From Candidatus Desulfovibrio intestinipullorum (GTDB taxonomy: Bacteria > Desulfobacterota > Desulfovibrionia > Desulfovibrionales > Desulfovibrionaceae), in the NCBI GenBank assembly GCA_019113165.1, contig DXHV01000077.1, positions 1-64,000 on the forward strand: DNA of 64,000 nt, in the 5' to 3' direction. The position numbers and the translations under genes were made by a program. Below the pieces are notes generated by a model that ran no database searches, had not been told where the DNA came from, and saw nothing but the letters and a program-made list of their open reading frames with translations. Shown piece after piece: positions 37,578 through 45,933 of this stretch (positions are counted from its first letter, which is position 1; each line of letters begins with the position of its first letter).

Positions 37578-38342
37578 CTACTTCGGTTCCGGAATGGAAG
37601 CCCTGCCAAGAATCGCAAGACCTGTCTCGTCCGTGAAATTGAAGCACAGGGGTGTGACAGTTACATAGCCCCGATTGAGCAGATCCTTGTCGGAGCCGGC
37701 ATTGATGGTTTCCGGGGGAATGCTGCCGACGAGCCACCAGTACCGCCCTCCCCTGGGATCCTGACGTTCGAGATAGCTGTTTTTCCAGACGGCCGTGGTC
37801 TGGGGGCAGACGCGCACGCCCTTGCTGGAAGAGAGCAGTCCCTTGGGGTAGTTGACGTTGATGACCCTGCGAGTGGGGATCTCCTTCCAGTTGAGTGATT
37901 CGGCCAGGGCAACGGCATGGCGGGCCTTGGCCAGGATGTCAACGGGATCCTCTTCGTCGTCCGAGATGGCCATGCTGGGCAGATCCTCGTGGCAGGCTTC
38001 GGTGGCAGCGCCCACGGTCCCGGAGTACAGGATGTCCGGGCCCACATTGGCACCGGCATTGATGCCGCTCATCACGAGATCCGGCCTGTTCTCCACAAGT
38101 GTGCTCAGGGCGAGCTTCACGCAGTCCGTGGGCGTTCCGTAAAGGCCCATGCCCTGAAAACCCGGCTGACTGAAGCGGACGGCCCGCAGAGGATCAAAGA
38201 CTGTCAGGGAGTGGCCGACACCGGACTGCTGCTCCATGGGAGCCACGACATTGACCGTGTGGCCGCGCTCGCGCAGGGCTGTGTAGAGAGCCATGAGGCC
38301 CCGGGAATGGATACCATCGTCATTGGTCAGAAGTACTTTCAT
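37578..38342 (-). CDS. surE: 5'/3'-nucleotidase SurE
   Basis: A 254-residue acid-phosphatase-fold nucleotidase. The N-terminal MKVLLTNDDGIHSRG gives the metal-binding Asp pair (8-9), VVAPMEQQSGVGHSLT has the active-site Ser/His region, and SGINAGANVGPDILYSGTVGAA is the conserved Asn block. It dephosphorylates nucleoside monophosphates and is linked to stationary-phase survival in E. coli. The start is at the family N terminus; GAG nearby gives a weak Shine-Dalgarno. Confidence 0.95.
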   Translation of the reverse strand: MKVLLTNDDGIHSRGLMALYTALRERGHTVNVVAPMEQQSGVGHSLTVFDPLRAVRFSQPGFQGMGLYGTPTDCVKLALSTLVENRPDLVMSGINAGANVGPDILYSGTVGAATEACHEDLPSMAISDDEEDPVDILAKARHAVALAESLNWKEIPTRRVINVNYPKGLLSSSKGVRVCPQTTAVWKNSYLERQDPRGGRYWWLVGSIPPETINAGSDKDLLNRGYVTVTPLCFNFTDETGLAILGRASIPEPK

Positions 38343-39107
38343 CACTCGATATCGGCGCGGTGTCTCCTGCAAGCAGGCTGGCAGGAAGCGCCCCTCCTTG
38401 TGGTGGGTCTGGAAGTGAACCCCTGCAAGAGGCCTTCAGGCTTGCGTGCCGGCTGGCTGCAGGAGGCAGGACAATCCTGGCTGCGTGTCTGTTCTTGCAA
38501 GCCTGTCCTGCGTGTCTGTCCCCGGGAGCATAGAGCCTTGGCAGGAGACAGGCAAGAGACTGGGCAGGGCTCGTTGTCTTCCCCTAGGGGCCTGCAGGCG
38601 GGCAGGGATGCAAGCGTTCAGCAGAACATGTCCCTGCCGGAGCCATTGCTGCCGGCACTGTTCCTGACAGGGGCGTTGCGTGTCGGCCTGTCCCGCACAT
38701 CGGGGCAGGGCTCCAGGTTCCTGAATCAGGTGCAGCCGCCGGGAGGCCGGCAGCGGAGAGAGGCTTGCAAAATTGTCAATGGCCTATTATAGCAAGTCTA
38801 TTCAATATGTTAACTCTGTTCTCGCTCAAGGAGCCGTGCATCCTTGGCAGAATGTACTTTGCGTCTGTGCCGGTACCGGGCACGCATTTGCTGACACTAT
38901 CTGTCCCTGTGATGGAACAGGGCTTCTTTTGCTGGTGCCTGCAAGATGGCGCGCAGCCTGATGGGTACCATCTTGGACATGCTGACGAACATCGGGGCAG
39001 ACACTCAATTGCAGACGACCATCATTGATGGACAGTCAGGGAAACAGATCAGGGAGGAGCACAGTCCTTCATATATCGTCCGTGCCGGGGATATATGTCC
39101 ATGTGCA
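38343..39107. other. Long intergenic region surE-OB/HD gene
   Basis: About 765 bases. Reading frames cross it but none has a ribosome binding site or recognisable product. The 38343-38760 part is GC-rich and the 38770-38850 part more AT-rich, the likely promoter zone for both divergent genes. If the OB-HD gene starts at 38946 instead of 39108, this gap is shorter. Confidence 0.5.
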
Positions 39108-40646
39108 ATGACTATGCTGCAGAAAGGCAATTTTATTCAGGACATGGTTGAGAAATACCAGAATGTCGAAGGCATTTTTGTGACATCCGATGTCAACAAG
39201 GGAACGGACAAGAACTCCAATCCCTACTGGTCCCTGACCCTCAACGATGTCACAGGCTCCGTGCAGGCCAAGATCTGGGCCGTGAACGGCGTCCTTTCTC
39301 CTGAAAACCTTGAGAGCCGCGTCTTTGTCCGAGTGCGTGGCCAGGTCAACTTCTACAGGGACACGAAGCAGCTGCGCATAGACGTCCTGCAGATCCTGAC
39401 CGACGAGGAGAAGGCCGTGCTGCGCCTTGAGGACTACGTGCCGCCCTCGCCCTACAACGGGGAAGCGCTGATGCAGGAACTCATGCAGCTTGTGGATCAG
39501 GCTGTGGCAGGAAGCCCCTGGGAGCGGCTTGTGCATGCCTACTTTGACGAGGAGGCGAACAGGCAGGCCTTTCTCAATGCCTCTGCGGCGCGAGCTGTCC
39601 ACCATGTGGGACGCGGGGGGCTTGTGGCCCACACGCTGGAGGTCTGCAGGGTCTGCCAGGCCCTGACGGAGCTCTTCCCCGCGCTTGACAGGCCTGCCCT
39701 GCTCACGGCAGCGCTCTTTCACGACATTGGCAAGGTGCGGGAGATGGCGACGGATGTCTTTGAGGTGTCCTATACCACGCAGGGCAATCTTATAGGCCAT
39801 ATCGTGCTGGGTGTTGCCATGCTTGAGCCCTACTGTCAGAAGGCAGAGTTGCCCGGACCCCTGAAGGACCATCTCTTTCACCTGATCCTGAGCCATCACG
39901 GCCGCATTGACTATGGAGCCGTCAAGGAGCCTGCCACCATGGAGGCCGTGGTGCTTTCCAGCGCGGACTATCTCGATGCCAAGCTCAATACGATGGCCGG
40001 CCTCTTTGAACAGCTGCAGGAAGGCCAGTTTACGCCCATGCAAAGGGAGTTTGGCAGGGCCCTGTTCAAGCCCGTGACTACCGCTTCCCTCGCCGGAGAG
40101 GATGGTGCACGGGGAGAAGGATCGCCTGTGAGCCAGCCTGTCGCACAGGGCGTGCAGGACTCCATGCCGGGGCAGCAGCCAGCACAGCAGTTCGCAACCA
40201 GGGCTGCGCAGCCCTCCTGCCCTGCTGACAGCGGTTTCGGAGAAGCATACAGACCGCAGGACGGCCGCCTGTGCAGAAGTCAGGCTCCCGGGACGCCTGG
40301 CGCTCAGGGGACCGCCATGGCCCCTGCGACCGGCTCCCACACTGTCCGGCACAGGGAAACGCCTCCCGATGGTCCGGACGCGCAGCTGCCCTCTGAAGAA
40401 GCCTTCTGGGCTTCGGAATCCTATCTGGCCAGCTTGCAGGAAGAAGCCGCAACCCTTGCACCAGAAGACGCGGCACCTGCGGAACCGGCCCCATGGCTCG
40501 GAACCCAGGAGCAGGTGCGTCCCCGCAGACGCATCCAGCCCTCTGCCGAGCGAAGCCAGGGCACAAGGAGTGCCGGCAAATCCCAGGGCAGGAAGGAAGA
40601 GGGGACCGTCACACAGATGCATCCAGGCTCTCTGCTCGGATTGTAG
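39108..40646 (+). CDS. OB-fold / HD-domain nuclease-like protein (YhaM-type)
   Basis: A 512-residue protein. Residues 1-100 form an OB-fold nucleic-acid binding domain (IFVTSDVNKGTDKNSNPYWSLTL, GSVQAKIWAV). An HD domain follows at about 160-290, with HHVGRGGLVAHTLEVC, ALFHDIGKVRE and LILSHHG supplying the metal-binding His/Asp residues. This order matches YhaM-like 3'-5' exoribonucleases. The last 180 residues are a low-complexity region rich in Gln, Ala, Pro and Gly, which the usual family members lack. The start is uncertain; an ATG at 38946 would add 54 residues. tmk begins 24 bases downstream. Confidence 0.85.
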   Translation: MTMLQKGNFIQDMVEKYQNVEGIFVTSDVNKGTDKNSNPYWSLTLNDVTGSVQAKIWAVNGVLSPENLESRVFVRVRGQVNFYRDTKQLRIDVLQILTDEEKAVLRLEDYVPPSPYNGEALMQELMQLVDQAVAGSPWERLVHAYFDEEANRQAFLNASAARAVHHVGRGGLVAHTLEVCRVCQALTELFPALDRPALLTAALFHDIGKVREMATDVFEVSYTTQGNLIGHIVLGVAMLEPYCQKAELPGPLKDHLFHLILSHHGRIDYGAVKEPATMEAVVLSSADYLDAKLNTMAGLFEQLQEGQFTPMQREFGRALFKPVTTASLAGEDGARGEGSPVSQPVAQGVQDSMPGQQPAQQFATRAAQPSCPADSGFGEAYRPQDGRLCRSQAPGTPGAQGTAMAPATGSHTVRHRETPPDGPDAQLPSEEAFWASESYLASLQEEAATLAPEDAAPAEPAPWLGTQEQVRPRRRIQPSAERSQGTRSAGKSQGRKEEGTVTQMHPGSLLGL

Positions 40647-40670
40647 ATCAAAGGTATCGGGGGAACGACC

Positions 40671-41315
40671 ATGTTCATAACCTTTGAAGGTGTTGAAGGT
40701 GCGGGCAAGACCACGGCCATAGAAGCCGTGGCCAGGCATCTGACCTCCTGTGGAGAAAAGGTCTGCCGGACACGGGAGCCAGGCGGCTGCCCGCTCGGCC
40801 AGCAGCTGCGCAGTCTTCTGCTCAGCGCCCAGACTCGTCTTGATCCGCTGGCAGAGCTGCATCTCTTTCTTGCAGACCGGGCCCAGCACGTGGCCGAAGT
40901 CATTCGTCCTGCCCTTGCGGACGGAGCCATTGTGCTCTGTGACCGCTTTACGGATTCCACCCTCGCCTATCAGGGCTTTGCCAGGCACCTTGACCTGGAC
41001 ATGCTGCGCACCCTGAACAAGTCGGCCACCGGAGACCTTGAGCCGGACCTGACCCTCATTCTGGACCTGCCTGTGCAGGAGGGGCTCAGGCGTGTGGCCG
41101 AGCGCCGCAGGCAGACGGGGTGTACCGGGGAAGGACGCATAGATGACGAGCAGTTGAGCTTCCATGAGGCTGTACGGAAAGGATTCCTCTTCATTGCCGA
41201 ACAGGCCCCTTCTAGAGTATGTCTTCTTGATGCAGGCCGTCCCAGGGAAGAGGTGCTCGCTGCCTGTCTTGAGGCAATAGCGGCACACAGACCGGGCTTG
41301 GGTCTTGTGCAGTAG
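40671..41315 (+). CDS. tmk: Thymidylate kinase
   Basis: A 214-residue P-loop kinase that makes dTDP. FEGVEGAGKTT at 5-15 is the P-loop, RTREPGGCPLG the TMP-binding block, and VLCDRFTDSTLAYQGFAR the DRY-type motif region. Length is usual. It follows the OB-HD gene by 24 bases with GGGGGA upstream, so it is likely co-transcribed. Confidence 0.96.
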   Translation: MFITFEGVEGAGKTTAIEAVARHLTSCGEKVCRTREPGGCPLGQQLRSLLLSAQTRLDPLAELHLFLADRAQHVAEVIRPALADGAIVLCDRFTDSTLAYQGFARHLDLDMLRTLNKSATGDLEPDLTLILDLPVQEGLRRVAERRRQTGCTGEGRIDDEQLSFHEAVRKGFLFIAEQAPSRVCLLDAGRPREEVLAACLEAIAAHRPGLGLVQ

Positions 41316-41401
41316 TGGTGCTTGGAACAGCTTGCGCTGCCAAGTTTCTCATCAACATCCGTGTCCAGGGCAGCTTCCTGTTCGCTGCCCAGAGAGGAAC
41401 C

Positions 41402-41755
41402 ATGCAGGAAATCTATCTTTTTGAAAATACCGGACAGATCAGTCTGCGTCCTGTCACTGCCGACACCGAGGTCGACGCACAGCTCCTGCAGGCAGCCCAG
41501 GAGGACAACTTTGACTGGATGGAGCCCATGTTCGCTGGCGGCGACTCGGAACTTGTCTACATGACCGCGTTCAGGCACCCGCAGAATGCCGGCGGCGCCG
41601 TGATTGTCATTTCCGGTGGCGGCGAGCACATGTTCTGCGTTCTGGCCAGGACGAACCTGGATCTTGTTTCGGCAGCATCCCATTTCAGCAGCATGGTGTC
41701 CAATATCCGTTACGGACTGGACATCTTTGAAAATATCTCTGGAGACGATGATTAG
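41402..41755 (+). CDS. Hypothetical protein (117 aa)
   Basis: A small soluble protein starting MQEIYLFENTGQISLRPV and ending in an acidic ISGDDD tail. It has a GGAVIVISGGGEHMFCVLA strand-turn-strand core. No family was recognised. AGAGG lies about seven bases before the ATG, and it follows tmk by 86 bases on the same strand. Composition and codon pattern look like neighbouring genes, so it is likely real. Confidence 0.72.
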   Translation: MQEIYLFENTGQISLRPVTADTEVDAQLLQAAQEDNFDWMEPMFAGGDSELVYMTAFRHPQNAGGAVIVISGGGEHMFCVLARTNLDLVSAASHFSSMVSNIRYGLDIFENISGDDD

Positions 41756-41769
41756 TCCGTCTCCTGCCT

Positions 41770-41824
41770 CTGTTCTGCCGGCACAGGGCACAGGCTTTCC
41801 TGTCCCGCGCCTTCGGCAGAACAG
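41770..41824 (+). promoter_or_regulatory. Stem-loop in the leader of the polyamine operon
   Basis: An 11-bp perfect stem CTGTTCTGCCG/CGGCAGAACAG encloses about 33 bases with further pairing (ACAGG/CCTGT). It lies 138 bases before the deacetylase-family gene and has no T tract, so it may be a leader structure rather than a terminator. Confidence 0.4.
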
Positions 41825-41961
41825 GGGAGCCTGGCACAGGCAGGGCTCCGATCCCTTTCGCCGAAAGGGGTATACGGCCTTGCCCTTTTTGTGCCGCACA
41901 GGACACGGGCATTGGGCAGACAAGCCTGCAGAGACTTTTTTGCAGGGGAAAGGAATCTCGT

Positions 41962-43332
41962 ATGAGCAATGAGCAGCTGAGCAGGGCCAGGACCTCGCTG
42001 GGTGTGGTGTTCTTTCCGGCCTTTGACTGGGCCATTTCTCCGACCCACCCCGAGCGCGAGGAACGCCTGCTCTATACAAGGGATCAGCTCACGGAAGAAG
42101 GGCTTTTTGATATCGAGGGCATACACGAGTACCGTCCCGAGCTCATGCCTCTCGAGGATGTGGCCAGAGTGCATTTCTGCCTGCCGTCCATTGGAGCAGT
42201 GGTCACAGATTCCCATCTGGCGGCTGCCGGCGGCGCCATTACTGCCGCACGACTGGTCCTGGAGAAAAGGGAACGCAAGGCTTTTGCCCTAGTGCGGCCT
42301 CCGGGACACCATGCCATGCGTGTCGTGCACGGCAACAGGGGCTTCTGCAACATCAACAATGAAGCCCTCATGCTGGCCTGGATACGCTCGCAGTACCGGC
42401 ATCCCTCGGGCAGACCTCTGCGTTTTGCCATCGTGGACACGGATGTTCATCACGGCGACGGAAGCCAGGACATCTTCTGGAACGATCCCGATACGCTCTT
42501 CATCTCTCTGCACCAGGACGGCCGCACCCTGTATCCCGGCACGGGATTCATAGAGGAGAGTGGCGGCCCTGCGGCGCTCGGGCGGACTGTCAACATTCCC
42601 CTGCCCCCGGGCACATCGGATGCAGGCTATCTGTACGTGATAGAGCACGTGGTGCTCCCCATACTGCGGGATTTCAAGCCTGATCTCGTGATCAATTCTG
42701 CCGGACAGGACAATCATTTCACGGATCCCCTGGCCAATGAGCTTCTGACGGCCCAGGGGTATGCAGCGCTCAATGCGCGTCTCAATCCAGACATTGCTGT
42801 CCTGGAAGGCGGATACGCCATCCGCGGTGCCCTGCCCTATGTCAACATGGGCATCTGTCTGGCCCTGGCAGGCCTGCCGGCCACGGACATACGCGAACCC
42901 GACTGGCGGGAAGACGTGACCCGGCAGTCCGACAAGATTACCGCCTATATAGAGTGGGTGAGCGACCGCGTGCTCGGTCAGTACTTCAAGCCCCCACGCA
43001 TGCCCCACGAGGGCCGAGAGGATCACGGCTTCTGGGTACAGGACCGGCACATCTACTATGATACGGACGGCATCAGCGAACAGCAGAAGGTACGGTACAA
43101 ATTGTGTCCGGCCTGTCATGGTTTTGCAACCTGGCAGACACATTCTTCAAGGACACCTCATTCCTTGTGCGTTCTGATCCCTCGCAATGCCTGCCACGAA
43201 TGCAGGCAGAAGGCTCAGGAACAACTCGACGAGGCTCGCAGGTCCGGGCGCTATACCCAGGTCCTGTGTCTTGATGAAAGCATGAGTATACCCCCCAACA
43301 CCTGGCCCCTGGAGGAAAAAACATGGCAGTAG
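41962..43332 (+). CDS. Histone deacetylase-fold hydrolase with C-terminal zinc-ribbon extension
   Basis: A 456-residue member of the arginase/deacetylase superfamily. All catalytic residues are visible: RPPGHHA (His116, His117), DVHHGDG (Asp161, His163), SAGQD (Asp250) and EGGY (Tyr285). Bacterial members deacetylate acetylpolyamines, acetoin-type or acyl-lysine substrates. After residue 310 an extension carries CPAC and CHEC pairs (about 373-417), a likely treble-clef zinc site not present in the plain family. Its stop overlaps the start of the carboxynorspermidine dehydrogenase gene by 10 bases, suggesting translational coupling and a polyamine role, which is inference. AAAGGAA precedes the ATG. 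Confidence 0.88.
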   Translation: MSNEQLSRARTSLGVVFFPAFDWAISPTHPEREERLLYTRDQLTEEGLFDIEGIHEYRPELMPLEDVARVHFCLPSIGAVVTDSHLAAAGGAITAARLVLEKRERKAFALVRPPGHHAMRVVHGNRGFCNINNEALMLAWIRSQYRHPSGRPLRFAIVDTDVHHGDGSQDIFWNDPDTLFISLHQDGRTLYPGTGFIEESGGPAALGRTVNIPLPPGTSDAGYLYVIEHVVLPILRDFKPDLVINSAGQDNHFTDPLANELLTAQGYAALNARLNPDIAVLEGGYAIRGALPYVNMGICLALAGLPATDIREPDWREDVTRQSDKITAYIEWVSDRVLGQYFKPPRMPHEGREDHGFWVQDRHIYYDTDGISEQQKVRYKLCPACHGFATWQTHSSRTPHSLCVLIPRNACHECRQKAQEQLDEARRSGRYTQVLCLDESMSIPPNTWPLEEKTWQ

Positions 43333-44540
43333 ACATCTTGATAATTGGCGCCGGCGGCGTAGGAAGTGTCGTTGCACACAAGTGTGCTCAGGCGTCCCTC
43401 AAGGGCGCTTTTGGCAAGATTACCCTGGCAAGCCGCACAGAGTCTCGTTGCAAGGCCATTGCCGATTCTGTCAAGCAGCGCTACGGCGTGACCATTGAAA
43501 CCGCACAGGTTGATGCAGACAACGTTCCCGAGTTGTGCGCCCTCATCCGTGCCGTGAAACCGTTCATGGTGCTGAACATCGCGCTCCCCTATCAGGATCT
43601 GCACATCATGGACGCCTGCCTGGAATGCGGCGTGCATTACCTGGATACCGCCAATTACGAACCGCTGGATACGGCCAAGTTTGAATACAAGTGGCAGTGG
43701 GCCTACAATGACCGTTTCCGCGAGAAGGGCCTGACCGCCCTGCTCGGCTCCGGCTTTGATCCCGGCGTGACCAATGTCTTTGCCGCCTGGGTCTTGAAGC
43801 ACGAACTGGACGAAGTGCACGTGCTGGACATCATCGACTGCAATGCCGGCGATAACGGACAGCCCTTTGCCACGAACTTCAATCCCGAAATCAACATCCG
43901 TGAAGTCTCGGCCCGTGGCCGCTACTGGGAACGCGGGGAATGGGTGCACACCGATCCCCTGTCCTGGTCCATGAACTACGACTTCCCGGACGGCATCGGT
44001 CCCAGGAAGTGCTACCTCATGTATCATGAGGAACTGGAATCCCTGGCCCTGAACCTCAAGGGACTGAAGAGGGCCCGCTTCTGGATGACCTTCTCCGACA
44101 ACTATCTCAAGCACCTCTCCATTCTGGAAAATGTGGGCATGACCCGCATCGATCCCGTGGACTACAAGGGCCAGAAGATTGTGCCCATCCAGTTCCTGGC
44201 GGCCCTGCTGCCGGATCCGGCCACCCTCGGACCTCTGACCAGGGGCAAGACCTGCATCGGCAATGTCATGCAGGGCCTGAAGGACGGCCAGAAAAAGAGC
44301 GTCTACATCTACAATGTCTGCGTCCACGAGGACTGCTACGCCGAAGTCGGCTCCCAGGCCATCTCCTACACCACGGGCGTTCCGGCCATGGTCGGTGCCA
44401 AGATGATGTGCGAAGGCCAGTGGCTGCGTCCCGGCGTGTGGAACATGGAACAGAACGATCCCGATCCCTTCCTCAAGGATCTTGCCGAATACGGCCTGCC
44501 CTGGACCTGCGTTGACGTGACGGGCAAGGAGTCGGTCTAG
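43323..44540 (+). CDS. Carboxynorspermidine/carboxyspermidine dehydrogenase
   Basis: A 405-residue enzyme of the saccharopine dehydrogenase family. The NAD(P) site is VDILIIGAGGVGSVVAHKCA, with ASRTESRC just after the second strand. HYLDTANYEP and GSGFDPGVTNVFAAW are family blocks. It condenses aspartate semialdehyde with putrescine or diaminopropane to carboxy(nor)spermidine. The gene next downstream encodes the matching decarboxylase, so the pair makes spermidine or norspermidine without decarboxylated SAM. GGAGG lies about seven bases before the ATG, inside the end of the upstream gene. Confidence 0.93.
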   Translation: MAVDILIIGAGGVGSVVAHKCAQASLKGAFGKITLASRTESRCKAIADSVKQRYGVTIETAQVDADNVPELCALIRAVKPFMVLNIALPYQDLHIMDACLECGVHYLDTANYEPLDTAKFEYKWQWAYNDRFREKGLTALLGSGFDPGVTNVFAAWVLKHELDEVHVLDIIDCNAGDNGQPFATNFNPEINIREVSARGRYWERGEWVHTDPLSWSMNYDFPDGIGPRKCYLMYHEELESLALNLKGLKRARFWMTFSDNYLKHLSILENVGMTRIDPVDYKGQKIVPIQFLAALLPDPATLGPLTRGKTCIGNVMQGLKDGQKKSVYIYNVCVHEDCYAEVGSQAISYTTGVPAMVGAKMMCEGQWLRPGVWNMEQNDPDPFLKDLAEYGLPWTCVDVTGKESV

Positions 44541-44544
44541 TCCC

Positions 44545-45741
44545 ATGGCACACGAACAGATGCTGCTGGGAAGCCAGGTGCCTTCTCCGTGCTTTGTCAT
44601 AGACATGGACAGGCTCAGGCACAATGCCGCCATTCTGGCTTCTGTGCAGGAGCGCACGGGAGCCAGGGTGCTCCTGGCCCTGAAAAGCTATGCCTGCTGG
44701 AAGACCTTCTCCATCCTGTCCCGTGCCTTCGAGGGGCCCCTCTGGGGAACCTGTGCAAGCAGTGTGGACGAGGCCAGACTTGGCCGGGAAGAATTCGGCG
44801 GCGAAGTCCATGCCTTTGCTGCAGCCTGGACAGAAGACGAAGTGCGTGAACTGACCACGATTGCAGACAGCATAGTCTTCAATTCCGTGCGGCAGTGGCG
44901 CACCTTCAGACCTCTTGTCGAGCAGAGCAGCCGCCCCATCGAGGTGGGATTGCGCATCAATCCCGAGCATTCCGAAGGGACGGTGCCCATGTACGATCCC
45001 TGCTCTCCAGGGTCGCGTCTCGGCATACGCCGCAGGCATCTGCCGGACGATATCATGAAGGAAGGCATCAGCGGCCTGCACTTCCATACTCTGTGCGAAC
45101 AGAACTCCGATGCCTTTGCCCGTACGGCTCATGCGGTGGAGGAACACTTTGCGCCCTTCCTGGAGCAGTGCCGCTGGATCAATGTGGGCGGTGGTCATCA
45201 CATCACGCGTGATGATTACGACCTGGATCTTCTGTGCTCCACGCTGACACATCTGGCACAGCGCTGGGATGCGCAGATCTATGTGGAGCCGGGCGAGGCA
45301 GTGGCCCTGAATGCCGGTGTCCTGGTGGCAACGGTGCTGGATATTACCGAGGCGGACATGCCCCTGGTGCAGCTGGACATCTCCGCAGCCTGCCATACGC
45401 CGGACGTGCTGGAAATGCCCTACCGTCCCAACATAATCTATGAGCATGGGGATGGTCTCAAGATGGCAACGGACCCTGAACAGGGGACCTACCGCTGTCG
45501 TCTGGGCGGCAAGAGCTGCCTGGCCGGCGATGTGCTTGGAGAGTACGGCTTTGCCGCACCACTGCGCATTGGCCAGCGCCTGCTGCTTCAGGACATGGCC
45601 ATTTACAGCATGGTCAAGACAACGACCTTCAACGGTCTGCGTCTGCCGTCCATAGGCCTGGTCGATGGCAGTACAGGAGAGGACGTCTTCACCCTGCTCC
45701 ACGTCTTTGGTTACGAGGATTTCAAGATGCGTCTGGCCTGA
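44545..45741 (+). CDS. nspC: Carboxynorspermidine decarboxylase
   Basis: A 398-residue PLP enzyme of the alanine-racemase-fold decarboxylases. The PLP lysine lies in LALKSYACW (Lys47); INVGGGHHITRDDYD binds the phosphate, and the C-terminal KSCLAGDVLGEYGF holds the Cys-x-x-x-Asp active-site pair used by the partner subunit. It removes CO2 from carboxyspermidine or carboxynorspermidine. It starts four bases after the dehydrogenase stop. A strong hairpin follows, so it closes the operon. Confidence 0.95.
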   Translation: MAHEQMLLGSQVPSPCFVIDMDRLRHNAAILASVQERTGARVLLALKSYACWKTFSILSRAFEGPLWGTCASSVDEARLGREEFGGEVHAFAAAWTEDEVRELTTIADSIVFNSVRQWRTFRPLVEQSSRPIEVGLRINPEHSEGTVPMYDPCSPGSRLGIRRRHLPDDIMKEGISGLHFHTLCEQNSDAFARTAHAVEEHFAPFLEQCRWINVGGGHHITRDDYDLDLLCSTLTHLAQRWDAQIYVEPGEAVALNAGVLVATVLDITEADMPLVQLDISAACHTPDVLEMPYRPNIIYEHGDGLKMATDPEQGTYRCRLGGKSCLAGDVLGEYGFAAPLRIGQRLLLQDMAIYSMVKTTTFNGLRLPSIGLVDGSTGEDVFTLLHVFGYEDFKMRLA

Positions 45742-45795
45742 TGAGTCTGACTGAGTCTGTAGAGTTCAGCCCCTGCCCCCGGGCAGAAAGAAACA

Positions 45796-45835
45796 GAAAG
45801 TCCCCCTCAGCCTGTGGCTGTGGGGGACTTTCCTT
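45796..45835 (+). terminator. Hairpin ending the polyamine operon
   Basis: A perfect 11-bp outer stem GAAAGTCCCCC/GGGGGACTTTC plus an inner CAGCC/GGCTG stem with loop TGT. The T content after the stem is modest (TCCTTTG). Confidence 0.75.
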
Positions 45836-45864
45836 TGAGCTTTGGGCAATGTCGTCGGTGCTAA

Positions 45865-45880
45865 TGTTTCACGTGAAACA
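45865..45880. promoter_or_regulatory. parS: parS site (perfect)
   Basis: Exact TGTTTCACGTGAAACA in the gap between convergent nspC and the polysaccharide deacetylase gene. The symmetry extends three bases each side, giving a perfect 22-bp palindrome from 45862 to 45883. Confidence 0.93.
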
Positions 45881-45933
45881 TTATGGCCTCGCGTCCGGCT
45901 CATTCCTCAGGTACGGCAAGGCAGCTCAGAGCA

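Noticed and set aside
39069..41288. A 739-codon open frame antisense to the OB-HD and tmk genes
   Set aside because: Both sense genes show clear catalytic motifs; the antisense frame has none and spans two genes.
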